Notes: a model not told the origin generated them from the sequence alone. 47,926 nucleotides of DNA from Ruminiclostridium cellobioparum DSM 1351 = ATCC 15832 (GCF_000621505.1 NZ_KK211291.1:1-47926); one strand, 5' to 3'. Positions 16,991 through 25,620 are shown, counted from the stretch's first letter. Program-made: numbers and translations.

Positions 16991-18259
16991 ATGAGCATAT
17001 CGAAAAAAACGGTCAGGGATATAAGCATGACGGGCAAAAAGATTATAATGCGAGTCGACTTCAACGTCCCCATGAAGGATGGAGTTGTTCAGGACGATAC
17101 CCGGATCAAAGCGGCTCTGCCCACAATTAAGTATATTTTAGACCAAAATGTCACCGGACTCATACTCATGAGTCATCTTGGCGATCCCAAAAAGGATGGA
17201 CAGAAAGCCAGGGACAAAGCTGCAGCCGAGGGCAAGACCTTTGATGAGGCGGCATATATGGCTGGTAAACACAAATTAGCTCCTGTATCGGATTATTTTT
17301 CCAGGCTGCTGGGCAAACCTGTTCAGTTTGCGTCTGATTGTCTGGGAGAAGAGGCCAAAGCCAAAGCGGATGCACTCAAGAACGGCGAAGTTCTCATGCT
17401 TGAAAATACCCGTTTCCACAAGGAAGAGACCAGCAAGGACGCTTCTGACCGTGAAAAAATGGCAAAGGAGCTGGCTTCCTATGCTGATATTTATGTCAAT
17501 GATGCCTTCGGAACTGCTCACAGAGCCCATGCTTCAACAGAGACTATCTCACAATATCTTCCGGCAGTTGCGGGATTTCTGATGGAAAAAGAACTGGTTT
17601 ATCTTCAGGAGAAAGTTGTCAACAATGCAGCCAAACCCTTTGTTGCCATCATTGGCGGGGCTAAAGTCTCATCCAAGCTCGCAGTCCTTGAAAGCCTTTT
17701 AAACAAGGCTGATGCATTGATTATCGGCGGCTCCATGGCATATACCTTTTTAAAAGCCAAAGGTATCTCAACCGGAGCTTCCCTGGTAGAGGACGACATG
17801 CTTGATACAGCCAGGGCTATCATCGCTAAGGCGGCATCCAAGGGGGCTGGCATATACCTGCCGGTAGACCATGTTGTTGCCAAAGAGATGAGCCCTGCTG
17901 CCGTTGCGGAAATAACCTCCGATGACAATATTTCAGGTGACTGGAAGGGTTTTGATATAGGACCTAGGTCAATAGAATTATTTAATAAAGTACTCTCCAC
18001 AGCCAGAACAGTTTTTTGGAACGGTCCCGTAGGAGTTTTTGAAATGCCTAATTTTGCAAAGGGTACTTTTGCTTTGGCACAGACTATTGCCGGATTAAAA
18101 GATGCATGTACCGTTATTGGCGGGGGAGACAGTGTTTCCGCTGTTAATAAGGCAGGGCTTGCTGATAAGATGTCGCATATCTCCACGGGCGGAGGGGCCT
18201 CGCTTGAGCTTGTAGAGGGCAAAACACTGCCTGGCGTTGCGGCACTCCAGGACAAATAG
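16991..18259 (+). CDS. pgk: Phosphoglycerate kinase, variant with insertion
   Basis: A 422-residue enzyme of lower glycolysis: 1,3-bisphosphoglycerate + ADP to 3-phosphoglycerate + ATP. Motifs are RVDFNVP, ENTRFHKEE, GGAKVSSKL, FWNGPVGVFE, GGGDSVSA and HISTGGGASLELVEG. Two oddities stand out. The usual HLGRP of the substrate-binding loop reads HLGDP, and about 25 extra residues (KKDGQKARDKAAAEGKTFDE onward) follow it, giving a length above the usual 390-400. It stands alone with its own promoter and terminator rather than in a gap-pgk-tpi operon. AGGAGG precedes the ATG. It could be the main enzyme or a second copy. Confidence 0.95.
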   Translation: MSISKKTVRDISMTGKKIIMRVDFNVPMKDGVVQDDTRIKAALPTIKYILDQNVTGLILMSHLGDPKKDGQKARDKAAAEGKTFDEAAYMAGKHKLAPVSDYFSRLLGKPVQFASDCLGEEAKAKADALKNGEVLMLENTRFHKEETSKDASDREKMAKELASYADIYVNDAFGTAHRAHASTETISQYLPAVAGFLMEKELVYLQEKVVNNAAKPFVAIIGGAKVSSKLAVLESLLNKADALIIGGSMAYTFLKAKGISTGASLVEDDMLDTARAIIAKAASKGAGIYLPVDHVVAKEMSPAAVAEITSDDNISGDWKGFDIGPRSIELFNKVLSTARTVFWNGPVGVFEMPNFAKGTFALAQTIAGLKDACTVIGGGDSVSAVNKAGLADKMSHISTGGGASLELVEGKTLPGVAALQDK

Positions 18260-18325
18260 CATGATTGCCGCTGAGAAGCTGTACTCCTTGGACCTGAAAA
18301 AAATAAAAATATAATGTGGTAAAAA

Positions 18326-18365
18326 ATGCTGCCAGGGCCTCAACAGGTTTAATGGCAGCATTTTT
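18326..18365 (+). terminator. Rho-independent terminator of pgk
   Basis: ATGCTGCCA (18326-18334) pairs with TGGCAGCAT (18353-18361), then TTTT. It lies 66 bases after the pgk stop codon. Confidence 0.85.
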
Positions 18366-18431
18366 ATATGCTTAAGGCATGCGGAGAATGTAACAGGGAG
18401 CGAATTTATCCTGTATATATTGTTTTATATG

Positions 18432-18460
18432 TTGACACCAATGTTTAAAGGGTATATAAT
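18432..18460 (+). promoter_or_regulatory. Strong sigma-A promoter of the NitT/TauT operon
   Basis: TTGACA (18432-18437) and TATAAT (18455-18460) are consensus boxes with a 17-bp spacer. A leader of about 245 bases separates the expected start from the first gene. Between the pgk terminator (18365) and 18432 I see nothing else. Confidence 0.8.
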
Positions 18461-18589
18461 ACTCCTTAAAGAATAGTAATCAGATATGTATACTAATATA
18501 TATTATCGGAAGGTACATTACTTAAATTCTATAAAAAGCATTAAACGGCATTAAAGCTAAAAACTTAATAGATTATAACTGACTGGATT

Positions 18590-18645
18590 AACTGGAGGTT
18601 TAAAAAACATAATTTATGTTTTTTAAACCTCCAGTTTTTATTTTT
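18590..18645 (+). terminator. 47-bp palindromic terminator in the operon leader
   Basis: Two perfectly complementary 23-base arms (18590-18612 and 18614-18636) flank a single T, followed by TTTTTATTTTTG. It has the form of an intrinsic terminator but lies between the promoter at 18432 and the first gene at 18712. It should therefore act as an attenuator, or else end an unseen upstream transcript. The 5' arm contains GGAGG, which would be masked in the stem. I could not match the 18467-18589 leader to a known riboswitch. Confidence 0.65.
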
Positions 18646-18711
18646 GCAATTTTGAAAAATTTACCCGCTGAAAAGCGGTACATAATAAAAATATTAGGGG
18701 GCAAACAAATC

Positions 18712-19785
18712 ATGAAAAGATCAAGAAAAATTGCAAGCCTTACGGTGCTGGCCATAACTCTCGGCATATTGCTGACTGCCTGCGCGGGCAAACCGGTTGA
18801 AGAGAGCAATAACAGCACCACTCCCGCAAATACGTCAACAGCTGCCGGTGTCGAATTCAAATACGGAAAGATCGACATACCCGGCAAGGACGGTGCACTC
18901 TGCGGAGTTCCCATTTATATTGCATATGATAAAGGCTTTTTTGCCGAGGAAGGTTTTGATGTAACCCTTATCTCGGCCAGTGCAGAGACCCGCAAAATCG
19001 GTCTGAACAACGGCACAATTCCCATTGTAAACGGTGACTTCCAGTTCTTCCCTTCAATTGAAAATGACGTTAAGGTGAAAGTTGTGGACGGCCTGCACAA
19101 TGGTTGTATCAAGTTTCTTGTAAAAAAGGATTCGCCCATCAGCGGTGTTAAAGATCTGAAGGGTCTGAAAATCGGCATTGATGAAGTGGGCGGCACGCCG
19201 CACCAGGTTGCATCAGTCTGGCTTGAGAAGAACGGGATATCAGCAAAGCCCGAGGACGGTGAAGTGACCTTTCTTCCGTTTGACGACGGTAACCTTGAAG
19301 TGGAAGCTCTTAAAAAGGGCGATATCGATGTAGCGGCTCTCTGGGATCCGTTCGGTTCGGTTCAGGAGAAGACCGGGAATTATAAGGTCATCTTTGACCT
19401 TTCCACCGACCCCACCTTCGCCGGTAAATACTGCTGCTTCCTTTACGCTTCTGAAAAAGTCCTTGCCGAAGAGCCCGAAAAAATATCTGCATTGCTCAGA
19501 GCCTATAACAAGGCACAGAACTGGATTGCTGAAAATCCGGAAGAAGCTGTTCAGATTGTCATTGACAGGAAATACTCCGCAATTGAGGACAAAGAACTTG
19601 CCGTGGAGCTTGTGAAGCATTATCAGTATCCTTCAAAGCATGACCATGAGGTTAACAAGCAGGACGTAGGAAAAGATGTACTCTATTTTGCGACTGAGCT
19701 CTACAATATCGGATACCTGAAAACCAATCCCGATGAATTCGTAAAAAAAGCATATCAAAAAGTGGACCTGACACTGGGTAAATAG
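18712..19785 (+). CDS. NitT/TauT-type ABC transporter binding lipoprotein
   Basis: A 357-residue lipoprotein. The signal peptide ends TLGILLTAC with Cys24 lipidated, then a Ser/Thr/Asn linker. The binding domain is of the NMT1/SsuA-like type: IYIAYDKGFFAEEGFDVTLI, VDGLHNGCIKFLVKKDSPI, GLKIGIDEVGG and DVAALWDPFG. Relatives bind nitrate, sulfonates, taurine, pyrimidine thiamine precursors or similar small anions. The Cys-containing LHNGC motif suggests a distinct subgroup but does not name the ligand. The start at 18712 follows TAGGGGGC. First gene of a three-gene operon. Confidence 0.85.
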   Translation: MKRSRKIASLTVLAITLGILLTACAGKPVEESNNSTTPANTSTAAGVEFKYGKIDIPGKDGALCGVPIYIAYDKGFFAEEGFDVTLISASAETRKIGLNNGTIPIVNGDFQFFPSIENDVKVKVVDGLHNGCIKFLVKKDSPISGVKDLKGLKIGIDEVGGTPHQVASVWLEKNGISAKPEDGEVTFLPFDDGNLEVEALKKGDIDVAALWDPFGSVQEKTGNYKVIFDLSTDPTFAGKYCCFLYASEKVLAEEPEKISALLRAYNKAQNWIAENPEEAVQIVIDRKYSAIEDKELAVELVKHYQYPSKHDHEVNKQDVGKDVLYFATELYNIGYLKTNPDEFVKKAYQKVDLTLGK

Positions 19786-19797
19786 GAGGCGCCTGCC

Positions 19798-20862
19798 TTG
19801 AGTATAATTAAAGAATCAACCGTTCCGCCCTTGTTAAAGCAAGGGCGGAACGGCAAAAAACATATATCGGATTTGAAATTTATCCTGCTGACTGTATTTA
19901 CAGTCTCAGGATTTATATTGGCGGCACTTGCCAATTTATTGTTCAGACAGCTTGCCGACGTAAAAATAACCGCATATGCCTACGGTTCACTGGTTATCAA
20001 TATCAATGAAGCGTACCGGATCGTACTTGCGGTGCTTATTCTTTTATATCTTTGTATCGCCGGCTATTCTTTTTTCCATGCCGACAGGCGGGTAAAGTTT
20101 TCAAAGCGTGCGCCGTTCCGGTTTGCAGTGGGTATTGCCCTGGCACTCTGGGATATTCTGGGCACAAAACTATTATTACTGCCGCAGCCCTTCTTTCCCG
20201 GCCCGGCGCGAATCATCGAGGCGTTTCTGATTGAGGGGGATTATATATGGCAGAATACGCTGTATTCGCTCCGCTTGTTTGCTGTTGGATTCACGCTCGG
20301 CGTGGTGTTTGGGGTGGGAACCGGTATTCTTATCGGCTGGTTTCCGAAAGTGTATTATTGGGTTTATCCCGTATTAAAAATAACAGGTGTTATTCCGGCG
20401 GTGGCATGGATGCCGTTTGCTCTCACGTTATTTCCCACACCATTTTCGGCAGCGGCATTTCTGATTGTGATCTGCGCATGGTTTTCAATTGCATCACTTA
20501 CGGCACAGGGCATACAAAGTACTCAAAGGCCCCAGTTTGAGGTTGCGCGGACGCTGGGGGCGAAAACGCCGTTTCTTGTTTTCCATGTAGCCATACCTCA
20601 CGCTATGCCGCAGATTTTTACCGGTATATCAAATGCAAACGGCTTTGCCTTTACAACGCTGGTTATGGCCGAAATGATGGGACAGCCGGGTGGGCTGGGC
20701 TATTACATCAACGCGTCAAAGGTGTGGAGCGCTTATTATAAGGTTTTTGCGGCCATTATCGTAATGGCCGTGCTGTTCAGCCTGATTATGAAGGGTATGG
20801 GCTTGATTCAAAGACGCGTTCTAAGGTGGCAGAAAGGTCTGGTGAAAAGTGATGGGCAGTGA
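19798..20862 (+). CDS. NitT/TauT-type ABC transporter permease
   Basis: A 354-residue permease of the SsuC/TauC type. It is longer than usual because of an N-terminal extension with two extra hydrophobic stretches (FILLTVFTVSGFILAALANLL and IVLAVLILLYLCIAGYSFF) before the standard domain. The EAA loop is QFEVARTLGAKTPFLVFHVAIPHAM, and the C-terminus has GQPGGLGYYINASKVWSAYYKVFA. TTG at 19798 follows AGGAGG, 12 bases after the lipoprotein stop. It overlaps the ATPase gene by 11 bases. Confidence 0.87.
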   Translation: MSIIKESTVPPLLKQGRNGKKHISDLKFILLTVFTVSGFILAALANLLFRQLADVKITAYAYGSLVININEAYRIVLAVLILLYLCIAGYSFFHADRRVKFSKRAPFRFAVGIALALWDILGTKLLLLPQPFFPGPARIIEAFLIEGDYIWQNTLYSLRLFAVGFTLGVVFGVGTGILIGWFPKVYYWVYPVLKITGVIPAVAWMPFALTLFPTPFSAAAFLIVICAWFSIASLTAQGIQSTQRPQFEVARTLGAKTPFLVFHVAIPHAMPQIFTGISNANGFAFTTLVMAEMMGQPGGLGYYINASKVWSAYYKVFAAIIVMAVLFSLIMKGMGLIQRRVLRWQKGLVKSDGQ

Positions 20863-21637
20863 AGCAATAATAGAAATTAAAAATGTCAACCGCACATATA
20901 TTGATGACAAGGACAACACTGTGGAAGCGTTGAACGACATTAACCTCACCGTTTACAGGGGGGAATTTGTATCCGTCATAGGTTCGTCAGGCTGCGGCAA
21001 AACCACGCTGCTCCGCCTTATTGCCGGGCTGGATGTGCCGGAGACGGGTACACTCCTGCTCGAAGGTGAGGAAATCACCGCCCCTGATCCGCAAAGGGGC
21101 TATGTTTTTCAACAGGGAGGGCTGTTCCCCTGGCTGACAGTGGAACAGAATATTGCCACAGGCTTGAAAGCAAGGCATGTCTATGGTCAGAATAAGGCAC
21201 AGGTGGGCCACTATATAGATCTAATCGGGTTGCAGGGTTTTGAGAAATCCTTTCCGCACCAGATAAGCGGCGGTATGGCCCAGCGTGTGGCAATTGCACG
21301 TTCCCTGATAAACAAACCGAAGGCGCTTCTTCTTGACGAACCCATGGGAGCCCTTGACTCCTTCACCCGCGCCGATATTCAGGATAAGCTGCTTGAACTC
21401 CGCAAGGAAAACGATACAACAATGATACTTGTAACGCATGATATTGACGAAGCAATTTATCTTAGTGACCGTGTTGTTATCATGACACCGCGTCCCGGCA
21501 AAATCAGTGAGATCTTAGACATAAAAATGTCGCATCCGCGCAACCGCGGAGGCTCGGAGTTCCTGTCCATCAGAAGCAATATACTGGAGAAATTGCATTT
21601 TGCCAGTGCACAGCCCCAACTGGATTATACCATATAG
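20852..21637 (+). CDS. NitT/TauT-type ABC transporter ATPase
   Basis: A 261-residue SsuB/TauB-like ATPase. Walker A is GSSGCGKTT, the Q-loop lies in VFQQGGLFPWLTVEQNI, the signature is ISGGMAQRV and Walker B is ALLLDEPMGALD. VTHDIDEAIYLSDRVVIM holds the H-loop. It energises the upstream permease. The ATG at 20852 is chosen over the adjacent GTG at 20849; either way the gene overlaps the permease end, implying coupled translation. Last intact gene of the operon; a decayed MFS gene follows in the same direction. Confidence 0.92.
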   Translation: MGSEAIIEIKNVNRTYIDDKDNTVEALNDINLTVYRGEFVSVIGSSGCGKTTLLRLIAGLDVPETGTLLLEGEEITAPDPQRGYVFQQGGLFPWLTVEQNIATGLKARHVYGQNKAQVGHYIDLIGLQGFEKSFPHQISGGMAQRVAIARSLINKPKALLLDEPMGALDSFTRADIQDKLLELRKENDTTMILVTHDIDEAIYLSDRVVIMTPRPGKISEILDIKMSHPRNRGGSEFLSIRSNILEKLHFASAQPQLDYTI

Positions 21638-21654
21638 AAAACTTTTAAAAGGCA

Positions 21655-22197
21655 GCATTATGTAATGTCGTATTATGCGGCGGAATATACAGCATCGCCG
21701 GAGATACTGCAATAATCACCTTTCAGCCGGTACAGCAGCTGATAATCTCAATTCCCATGTTTGCTTCCGCGCTGCTGGTAACCGGAATTACAGGAAAAAA
21801 TCCGAAGATATTCATGAAACTGCTGCTTGGCTCCGCGGTTTGTGTTATAGCTTTCGTGCCGGTTCTATTTTTGCGGGATGATTCGGCAATTATTATTCTT
21901 TTAATAGTAACGGGTGCCATCGGAATTCCACAGGGCCTCAATAACCTGGCAAATCAGAACGCGCTGTATCATCAGTCCCTGCCTGAGCAATTGGCCTCCT
22001 CCACAGGACTTATGAGGACCTTCCGGTATCATGGGGTCATGCTTGCATCTGCAGCAAACGGTGCCTTTCTGCACAATGGAGCCCATACCGAAGAACTGCA
22101 TTATATGGCTGTATTTCAGGTGGTGATCTCTGTGGGTCTGGTGGTTCTTGTAGTCTTTGACAGGGCGCTGAGAAAAATAGGAACTGATAATCTGTAG
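21655..22197 (+). pseudogene. C-terminal remnant of an MFS drug-type transporter
   Basis: From about 21655 an open frame without a start codon or ribosome site reads CGGIYSIAGDTAIITFQPVQQ, then ISIPMFASALLVTGITGKNP. It continues with four hydrophobic segments to a natural-looking end at 22197. PQGLNNLANQNALYHQSLPEQLASSTGLMRTFRYHG is the late region of 14-helix EmrB/QacA-type transporters. The N-terminal two thirds of the protein are gone, cut 20 or so bases after the ATPase gene. An ATG at 21757 could initiate a 146-residue fragment, but no ribosome site supports it. Confidence 0.7.
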
Positions 22198-22212
22198 AAA
22201 GGGATTGAAAAA

Positions 22213-22467
22213 ATGGGATTGATTGAAGTGCTGGTAACACCTTTGGGCTGGCTGCTGCGGGGCTACCATGGTCCAAAACCCATGCCGGGGCATGGGATAC
22301 ACCGGTACTGGTTTCATTTGTACGCGCTGGACGAAGTAGTGCCCGCAGACCTGGATTACTCCGGTTTTGAAGAACTACTTCCTCTCATAGACGGCCATGT
22401 TATCAGCCGCGCGCATCTTGAAGTCATACAGAAAGGCAAATATGGGCATATGCCGTCCTGTATGTGA
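22213..22467 (+). pseudogene. Internally deleted YbhB/YbcL (PEBP-like) protein
   Basis: The 84-residue frame joins a short N-terminus (IEVLVTPLGWLLRG) directly to the C-terminal part of a PEBP-like protein, YHGPKPMPGHGIHRYWFHLYALDE and then ISRAHLEVIQKGKYGH. Full-length YbhB-type proteins are about 150-190 residues and carry the ligand-binding DP.AP segment before GHG.HRY; that segment is absent here. The ribosome site AAGGG before ATG is present, so a peptide may still be made. An internal deletion is the simplest reading. Confidence 0.6.
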
Positions 22468-22470
22468 AAT

Positions 22471-22992
22471 TTAAAATTTATTGTAATGGAGCTTGTGATA
22501 TTGCAGGCTGTCTTCTTCATAAGGCTTTTTTTCCTCGGCAGGATAACCGATGGCAATGATACATTCAACACTGTATTGTTCGGGTATCTCCAGCACTTTT
22601 CCGATATACTCTCCGGCGCTTTCCTGCTTGTTATGGAATCTTTCCCTTACCTGAATCCAGCATGAACCCAGGCCTAAATCCTGTACAGTCAGTTGAATGA
22701 TAGTTGATGCGATGGAGGTATCCTCAATCCATACGTCACTTGAATCCCTGTCGGCTATCACTGCAATAGCCAAAGGAGCGCCTGCCAGAAAATGCGGGGC
22801 AGGTTCACGGCATTGAGAAAGCTGCCGGAGCAGTTCTCCGTCGGTGACGGCAATAAACTGCCAGGGTCTAATGGACCGTGAGGAGGGGGCTAAAAGGGCA
22901 CTTTTCAGAATTACATCAATTTTCTCCTTTTCCACTTCCCTGTTTTGAAACTTTCTAATGCTTCTTCTGGATTGTAAAAGGTCATACAGCAT
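22471..22992 (-). CDS. Nitroreductase family protein
   Basis: A 173-residue FMN-dependent nitroreductase-fold protein of the short class. LLQSRRSIRKFQNREVEKEKI and LLAPSSRSIRPWQFIAV are the N-terminal FMN-phosphate-binding motifs. AIASTIIQLTVQDLGLGSCWIQ-like residues and CIIAIGYPAEEKKP complete the fold. GGGAGG precedes the ATG. Likely an NAD(P)H-dependent reductase of quinones, nitro compounds or flavin-like substrates in the cytoplasm. It converges with the PEBP remnant and is probably monocistronic. Confidence 0.87.
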   Translation of the reverse strand: MLYDLLQSRRSIRKFQNREVEKEKIDVILKSALLAPSSRSIRPWQFIAVTDGELLRQLSQCREPAPHFLAGAPLAIAVIADRDSSDVWIEDTSIASTIIQLTVQDLGLGSCWIQVRERFHNKQESAGEYIGKVLEIPEQYSVECIIAIGYPAEEKKPYEEDSLQYHKLHYNKF

Positions 22993-23186
22993 GCTTAATA
23001 ATCCTCCCTAATTTTATAAATTTTATTATTCTTTCAAGATAGATAATATTCTAATATGATTATATAAAAATATATAAAATAAACCAACTTTTTGATTTAC
23101 AATATTACAAATAGGGTAAAATAAAGTATTAAGAGATATGGATTAACTGACGCAACACTTTAAATTAAGTACAAGGAGACGGTAAA

Positions 23187-23366
23187 ATGAGTGTTAAAGA
23201 AAAAGTATTGGAAGTAATGAAGTCGGCGGGACACCCCGTAAGTGCCGGTGAAGTGGAGAAATTGTCCGGATTGGACCGCAAAGAGATTGATAATGCATTT
23301 AAAGAATTAAAAAAGGAAAATGCCATTGTATCTCCGGTCCGTTGCAAATGGGAGCCGGCAGAATAA
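23187..23366 (+). CDS. Small winged-helix protein, 59 residues
   Basis: A short gene with a clear ribosome site, AAGGAGA, seven bases before ATG. The product begins MSVKEKVLEVMKSAGHPVSA and continues GEVEKLSGLDRKEIDNAFKE, ending VSPVRCKWEPAE. This has the pattern of a minimal winged helix-turn-helix (helix 1, GHPVSAGEVEKLSGLDRKEID as the recognition unit, then a beta-wing ending in CKWEP). Similar tiny proteins occur in anaerobic Firmicutes and archaea without a proven role. It stands alone between nitroreductase (divergent) and zur (convergent). It probably binds DNA. Confidence 0.7.
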   Translation: MSVKEKVLEVMKSAGHPVSAGEVEKLSGLDRKEIDNAFKELKKENAIVSPVRCKWEPAE

Positions 23367-23499
23367 AGGCTGTAAATAATATTCAAGCGGTATATTTTTG
23401 ACCGTTCAAGGCATGTTGAAACGATAATGAATTTCAAGGAATATGTAAAAAAATAGGGTGATTTTACTCAAAAAGGAGGAAATCACCTTATTATTATAA

Positions 23500-23925
23500 T
23501 TACCCGTTCGGATTACAATCCTTGCAGAATCCAAATACCTCCAGATTATGACCCATTACATGGAAATCCTTATCTTCGAGTTTTGGTATGAATTTTTCCA
23601 TCGGGCAATTATCCATTTCTATGATTTTATGGCAGTTCATACAGACAGCATAATGCTTATGCTTAAAACGATTAAGTTCATATACTGCCATTTCATTATT
23701 CATAACGTTGGTTTTGATCACCACGCCTTTTTTAATGAAAAGCTCCAATATCCGGTAGACGGTGGATAACCAGGCGGCATCCCTGCCGTTTTCCATTTGG
23801 GAGCATATATCCATTGCAGTTAAGGGACTCTTGGAATTTTCAAGCACCGAGAGCACACTTTCACGCTGCCTTGTTCTTTTTATTCCTGCAGGCCAGTTGT
23901 TCTGTGCCTTTTCCAATATATTCAC
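23500..23925 (-). CDS. zur: Zinc uptake regulator (Fur family)
   Basis: A 141-residue Fur-family repressor. The winged helix is IKRTRQRESVLSVLENSKSPLTAMDICSQM then WLSTVYRILELFIKKGVV. The dimerisation half carries the HKHYAVCMNCHKI and CKDC pairs that bind structural zinc. With zinc bound it represses zinc import. Assignment to Zur rather than PerR or Fur rests on its position next to znuB/znuC/znuA and on three related operator-like sites, one at its own promoter. The AGGTGA ribosome site precedes ATG. Confidence 0.85.
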   Translation of the reverse strand: MNILEKAQNNWPAGIKRTRQRESVLSVLENSKSPLTAMDICSQMENGRDAAWLSTVYRILELFIKKGVVIKTNVMNNEMAVYELNRFKHKHYAVCMNCHKIIEMDNCPMEKFIPKLEDKDFHVMGHNLEVFGFCKDCNPNG

Positions 23926-24010
23926 CTCATTTAAATATTCATATTTAACATATACTTCAAAATTTCTTTAGCATATCGGCATTTCTTTTTATATGGTTTA
24001 TGTTGTGCGT

Positions 24011-24066
24011 AAATGCATACTATCCACATTTATCTTTATTATAAAATGACCATATACAGAAGTCAA
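24011..24066 (-). promoter_or_regulatory. zur promoter and candidate Zur operator
   Basis: On the minus strand TTGACT (24061-24066) and TATAAT (24038-24043) are 17 bp apart. Just downstream, AAATGCATACTATCCACA (24011-24028, plus strand) matches AAATGCATATTATTCGCA of the znu intergenic region at 15 of 18 positions, all differences being transitions. This suggests autoregulation by Zur. Confidence 0.65.
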
Positions 24067-24094
24067 CTTTCTAGCGGCTATCAGCACATGTGCG

Positions 24095-24916
24095 TCATTT
24101 ACCGCGTACGGCGCTGATGCTTGATTGTATCTTTTTTATTATCAAAATCAGAACAAGTACGAAAACAGAAATTAGCGCGGTAAAGCCTCCGGGGGCTACA
24201 TTGAGATAATATGAAATAAACAGCCCCAGCATTATGTCTGTTATGCTGAAAATAATTGAAAATATCAAGGTGTGTTTAAATCCTTTTCCAAGCTGAAGTG
24301 CAGTGGCCACAGGAAGAGCTATCATGGAACTGAGTACAAGTACGCCTACGATTCTGATGGAGACGGATATTGCCGAGGCCACAAGAATGGAAAAAACATA
24401 GTTGATCAACCTGACTTTCACGCCTGCAACTTTGGCGGCCTCCTCGTCGTATGCGATATAGACCATCTGATGATATAGAAGTATAAGCGTCAGGACCGAG
24501 ACAGCACTGAGAATCAACACCATGATCATATCAAACCGGGTTACGGTCAGGATACTTCCAAACATGAAGGAATCGGCATTTGCATGCAGCTTCCCGGAGC
24601 TGATGATGGTAATGGCGGTACCCACGCTCAGAGAGAGTACGATGGTGAGAATCAGATCGGTGTACTTTTTGAAATAGCTGCGCAGAAATTCAATCAAGGC
24701 TCCGCAGAGGGATGTGAAGATAAATGCCCCAAGTATGGGATTTTGATTGGATATCAGCCCGAGTGTTATACCGGCTAGCGAAGCATGGGACAAGGTATCC
24801 CCTATCATTGAGTAGCGGCGGAGTACCAAAAAGATGCCAATGCAGGGACATAAAATGGAAATAAATACCGAAACAAAAATTGCATTTTGCATAAAGCTGT
24901 AATTAAGCATTATCAT
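24095..24916 (-). CDS. znuB: Zinc ABC transporter permease
   Basis: A 273-residue ABC-3 family permease with eight or so hydrophobic segments. SMIGDTLSHASLAGITLGLI is the conserved N-terminal motif, and MIALPVATALQLGKGFKHTL is the later one. It carries Zn(II), or possibly Mn(II), delivered by ZnuA, into the cytoplasm. The gene begins inside the last codons of znuC (14-base overlap). Zinc is preferred over manganese because of the adjacent Zur-like regulator. Confidence 0.87.
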   Translation of the reverse strand: MIMLNYSFMQNAIFVSVFISILCPCIGIFLVLRRYSMIGDTLSHASLAGITLGLISNQNPILGAFIFTSLCGALIEFLRSYFKKYTDLILTIVLSLSVGTAITIISSGKLHANADSFMFGSILTVTRFDMIMVLILSAVSVLTLILLYHQMVYIAYDEEAAKVAGVKVRLINYVFSILVASAISVSIRIVGVLVLSSMIALPVATALQLGKGFKHTLIFSIIFSITDIMLGLFISYYLNVAPGGFTALISVFVLVLILIIKKIQSSISAVRGK

Positions 24917-25580
24917 CGCCCTTTCCCTTGTTTTTTAAGAATTCTTCCGCATATTGCCCGGGAGTGCAGAGATGCCCTTGTCCATTCTTCAGATGGTAAA
25001 TCAGTGTTGAGTTTGAAATTGCGGCGTCCAGATTGTGTTCAACCGAAACAATGGTAATACCGTTTTCCTGGTTTATCTTTTTCAAGAAGCCATAGACCTC
25101 TTGCTGACTGTTAATATCCACTCCGGTGGAGGGCTCATCCAGTATCAGCAGGTCAGGGTTTCCCATCAATGCTCTGGCAATCAGTATTTTTTGGCTCTGA
25201 CCTCCCGAGAGAGTGCCCATCAGCGCGCCCGCAGAGCCGGACATCCCAACCTGTTCAAGATTTTCAGCAATCACGCTTTTGTTTTTGATTTTCAAAAGCC
25301 TCCGGTAAGAATTCAGTGTTTCATAAACTGTAATAGGGAAATTGGAGTTTGAGAAATCATTTTTTTGCGGAACATATCCGATTCTCTTTGCCCGGGACAC
25401 AATGCTTCCGCTTGTGGGCTTTATGAATTTTAGTATCAACCGCATCAGCGTACTTTTTCCGCTGCCATTTTCACCCACAACCGACACATACTCACCGTCA
25501 CGTATTTCCAGATTGATACTGTCCAGCACATATGGCGGTGAACCCGTATAGGAAAAATATAAATTTTCTGCTTTAATCAT
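24903..25580 (-). CDS. znuC: Zinc ABC transporter ATPase
   Basis: A 225-residue ATPase with Walker A GENGSGKST, signature LSGGQSQK and Walker B LLILDEPSTGVDINSQQ. IGYVPQKNDFSNSNFPITVYE is typical of the metal-transporting subfamily. It powers ZnuB. It is the first gene of the minus-strand pair and diverges from znuA across a 147-base region holding two operator-like sites. Confidence 0.88.
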   Translation of the reverse strand: MIKAENLYFSYTGSPPYVLDSINLEIRDGEYVSVVGENGSGKSTLMRLILKFIKPTSGSIVSRAKRIGYVPQKNDFSNSNFPITVYETLNSYRRLLKIKNKSVIAENLEQVGMSGSAGALMGTLSGGQSQKILIARALMGNPDLLILDEPSTGVDINSQQEVYGFLKKINQENGITIVSVEHNLDAAISNSTLIYHLKNGQGHLCTPGQYAEEFLKNKGKGDDNA

Positions 25581-25620
25581 ATTAGCACCCTTTCTGATGT
25601 AACCTGAAAAATATGTTTAT

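Noticed and set aside
17605-18255. 216-codon antisense frame over pgk
   Set aside because: It is the complement of a well-conserved enzyme gene and shows no independent features.
18467-18589. Known riboswitch (TPP, SAM, T-box) in the NitT/TauT leader
   Set aside because: I could not find the conserved core motifs of any of these classes.
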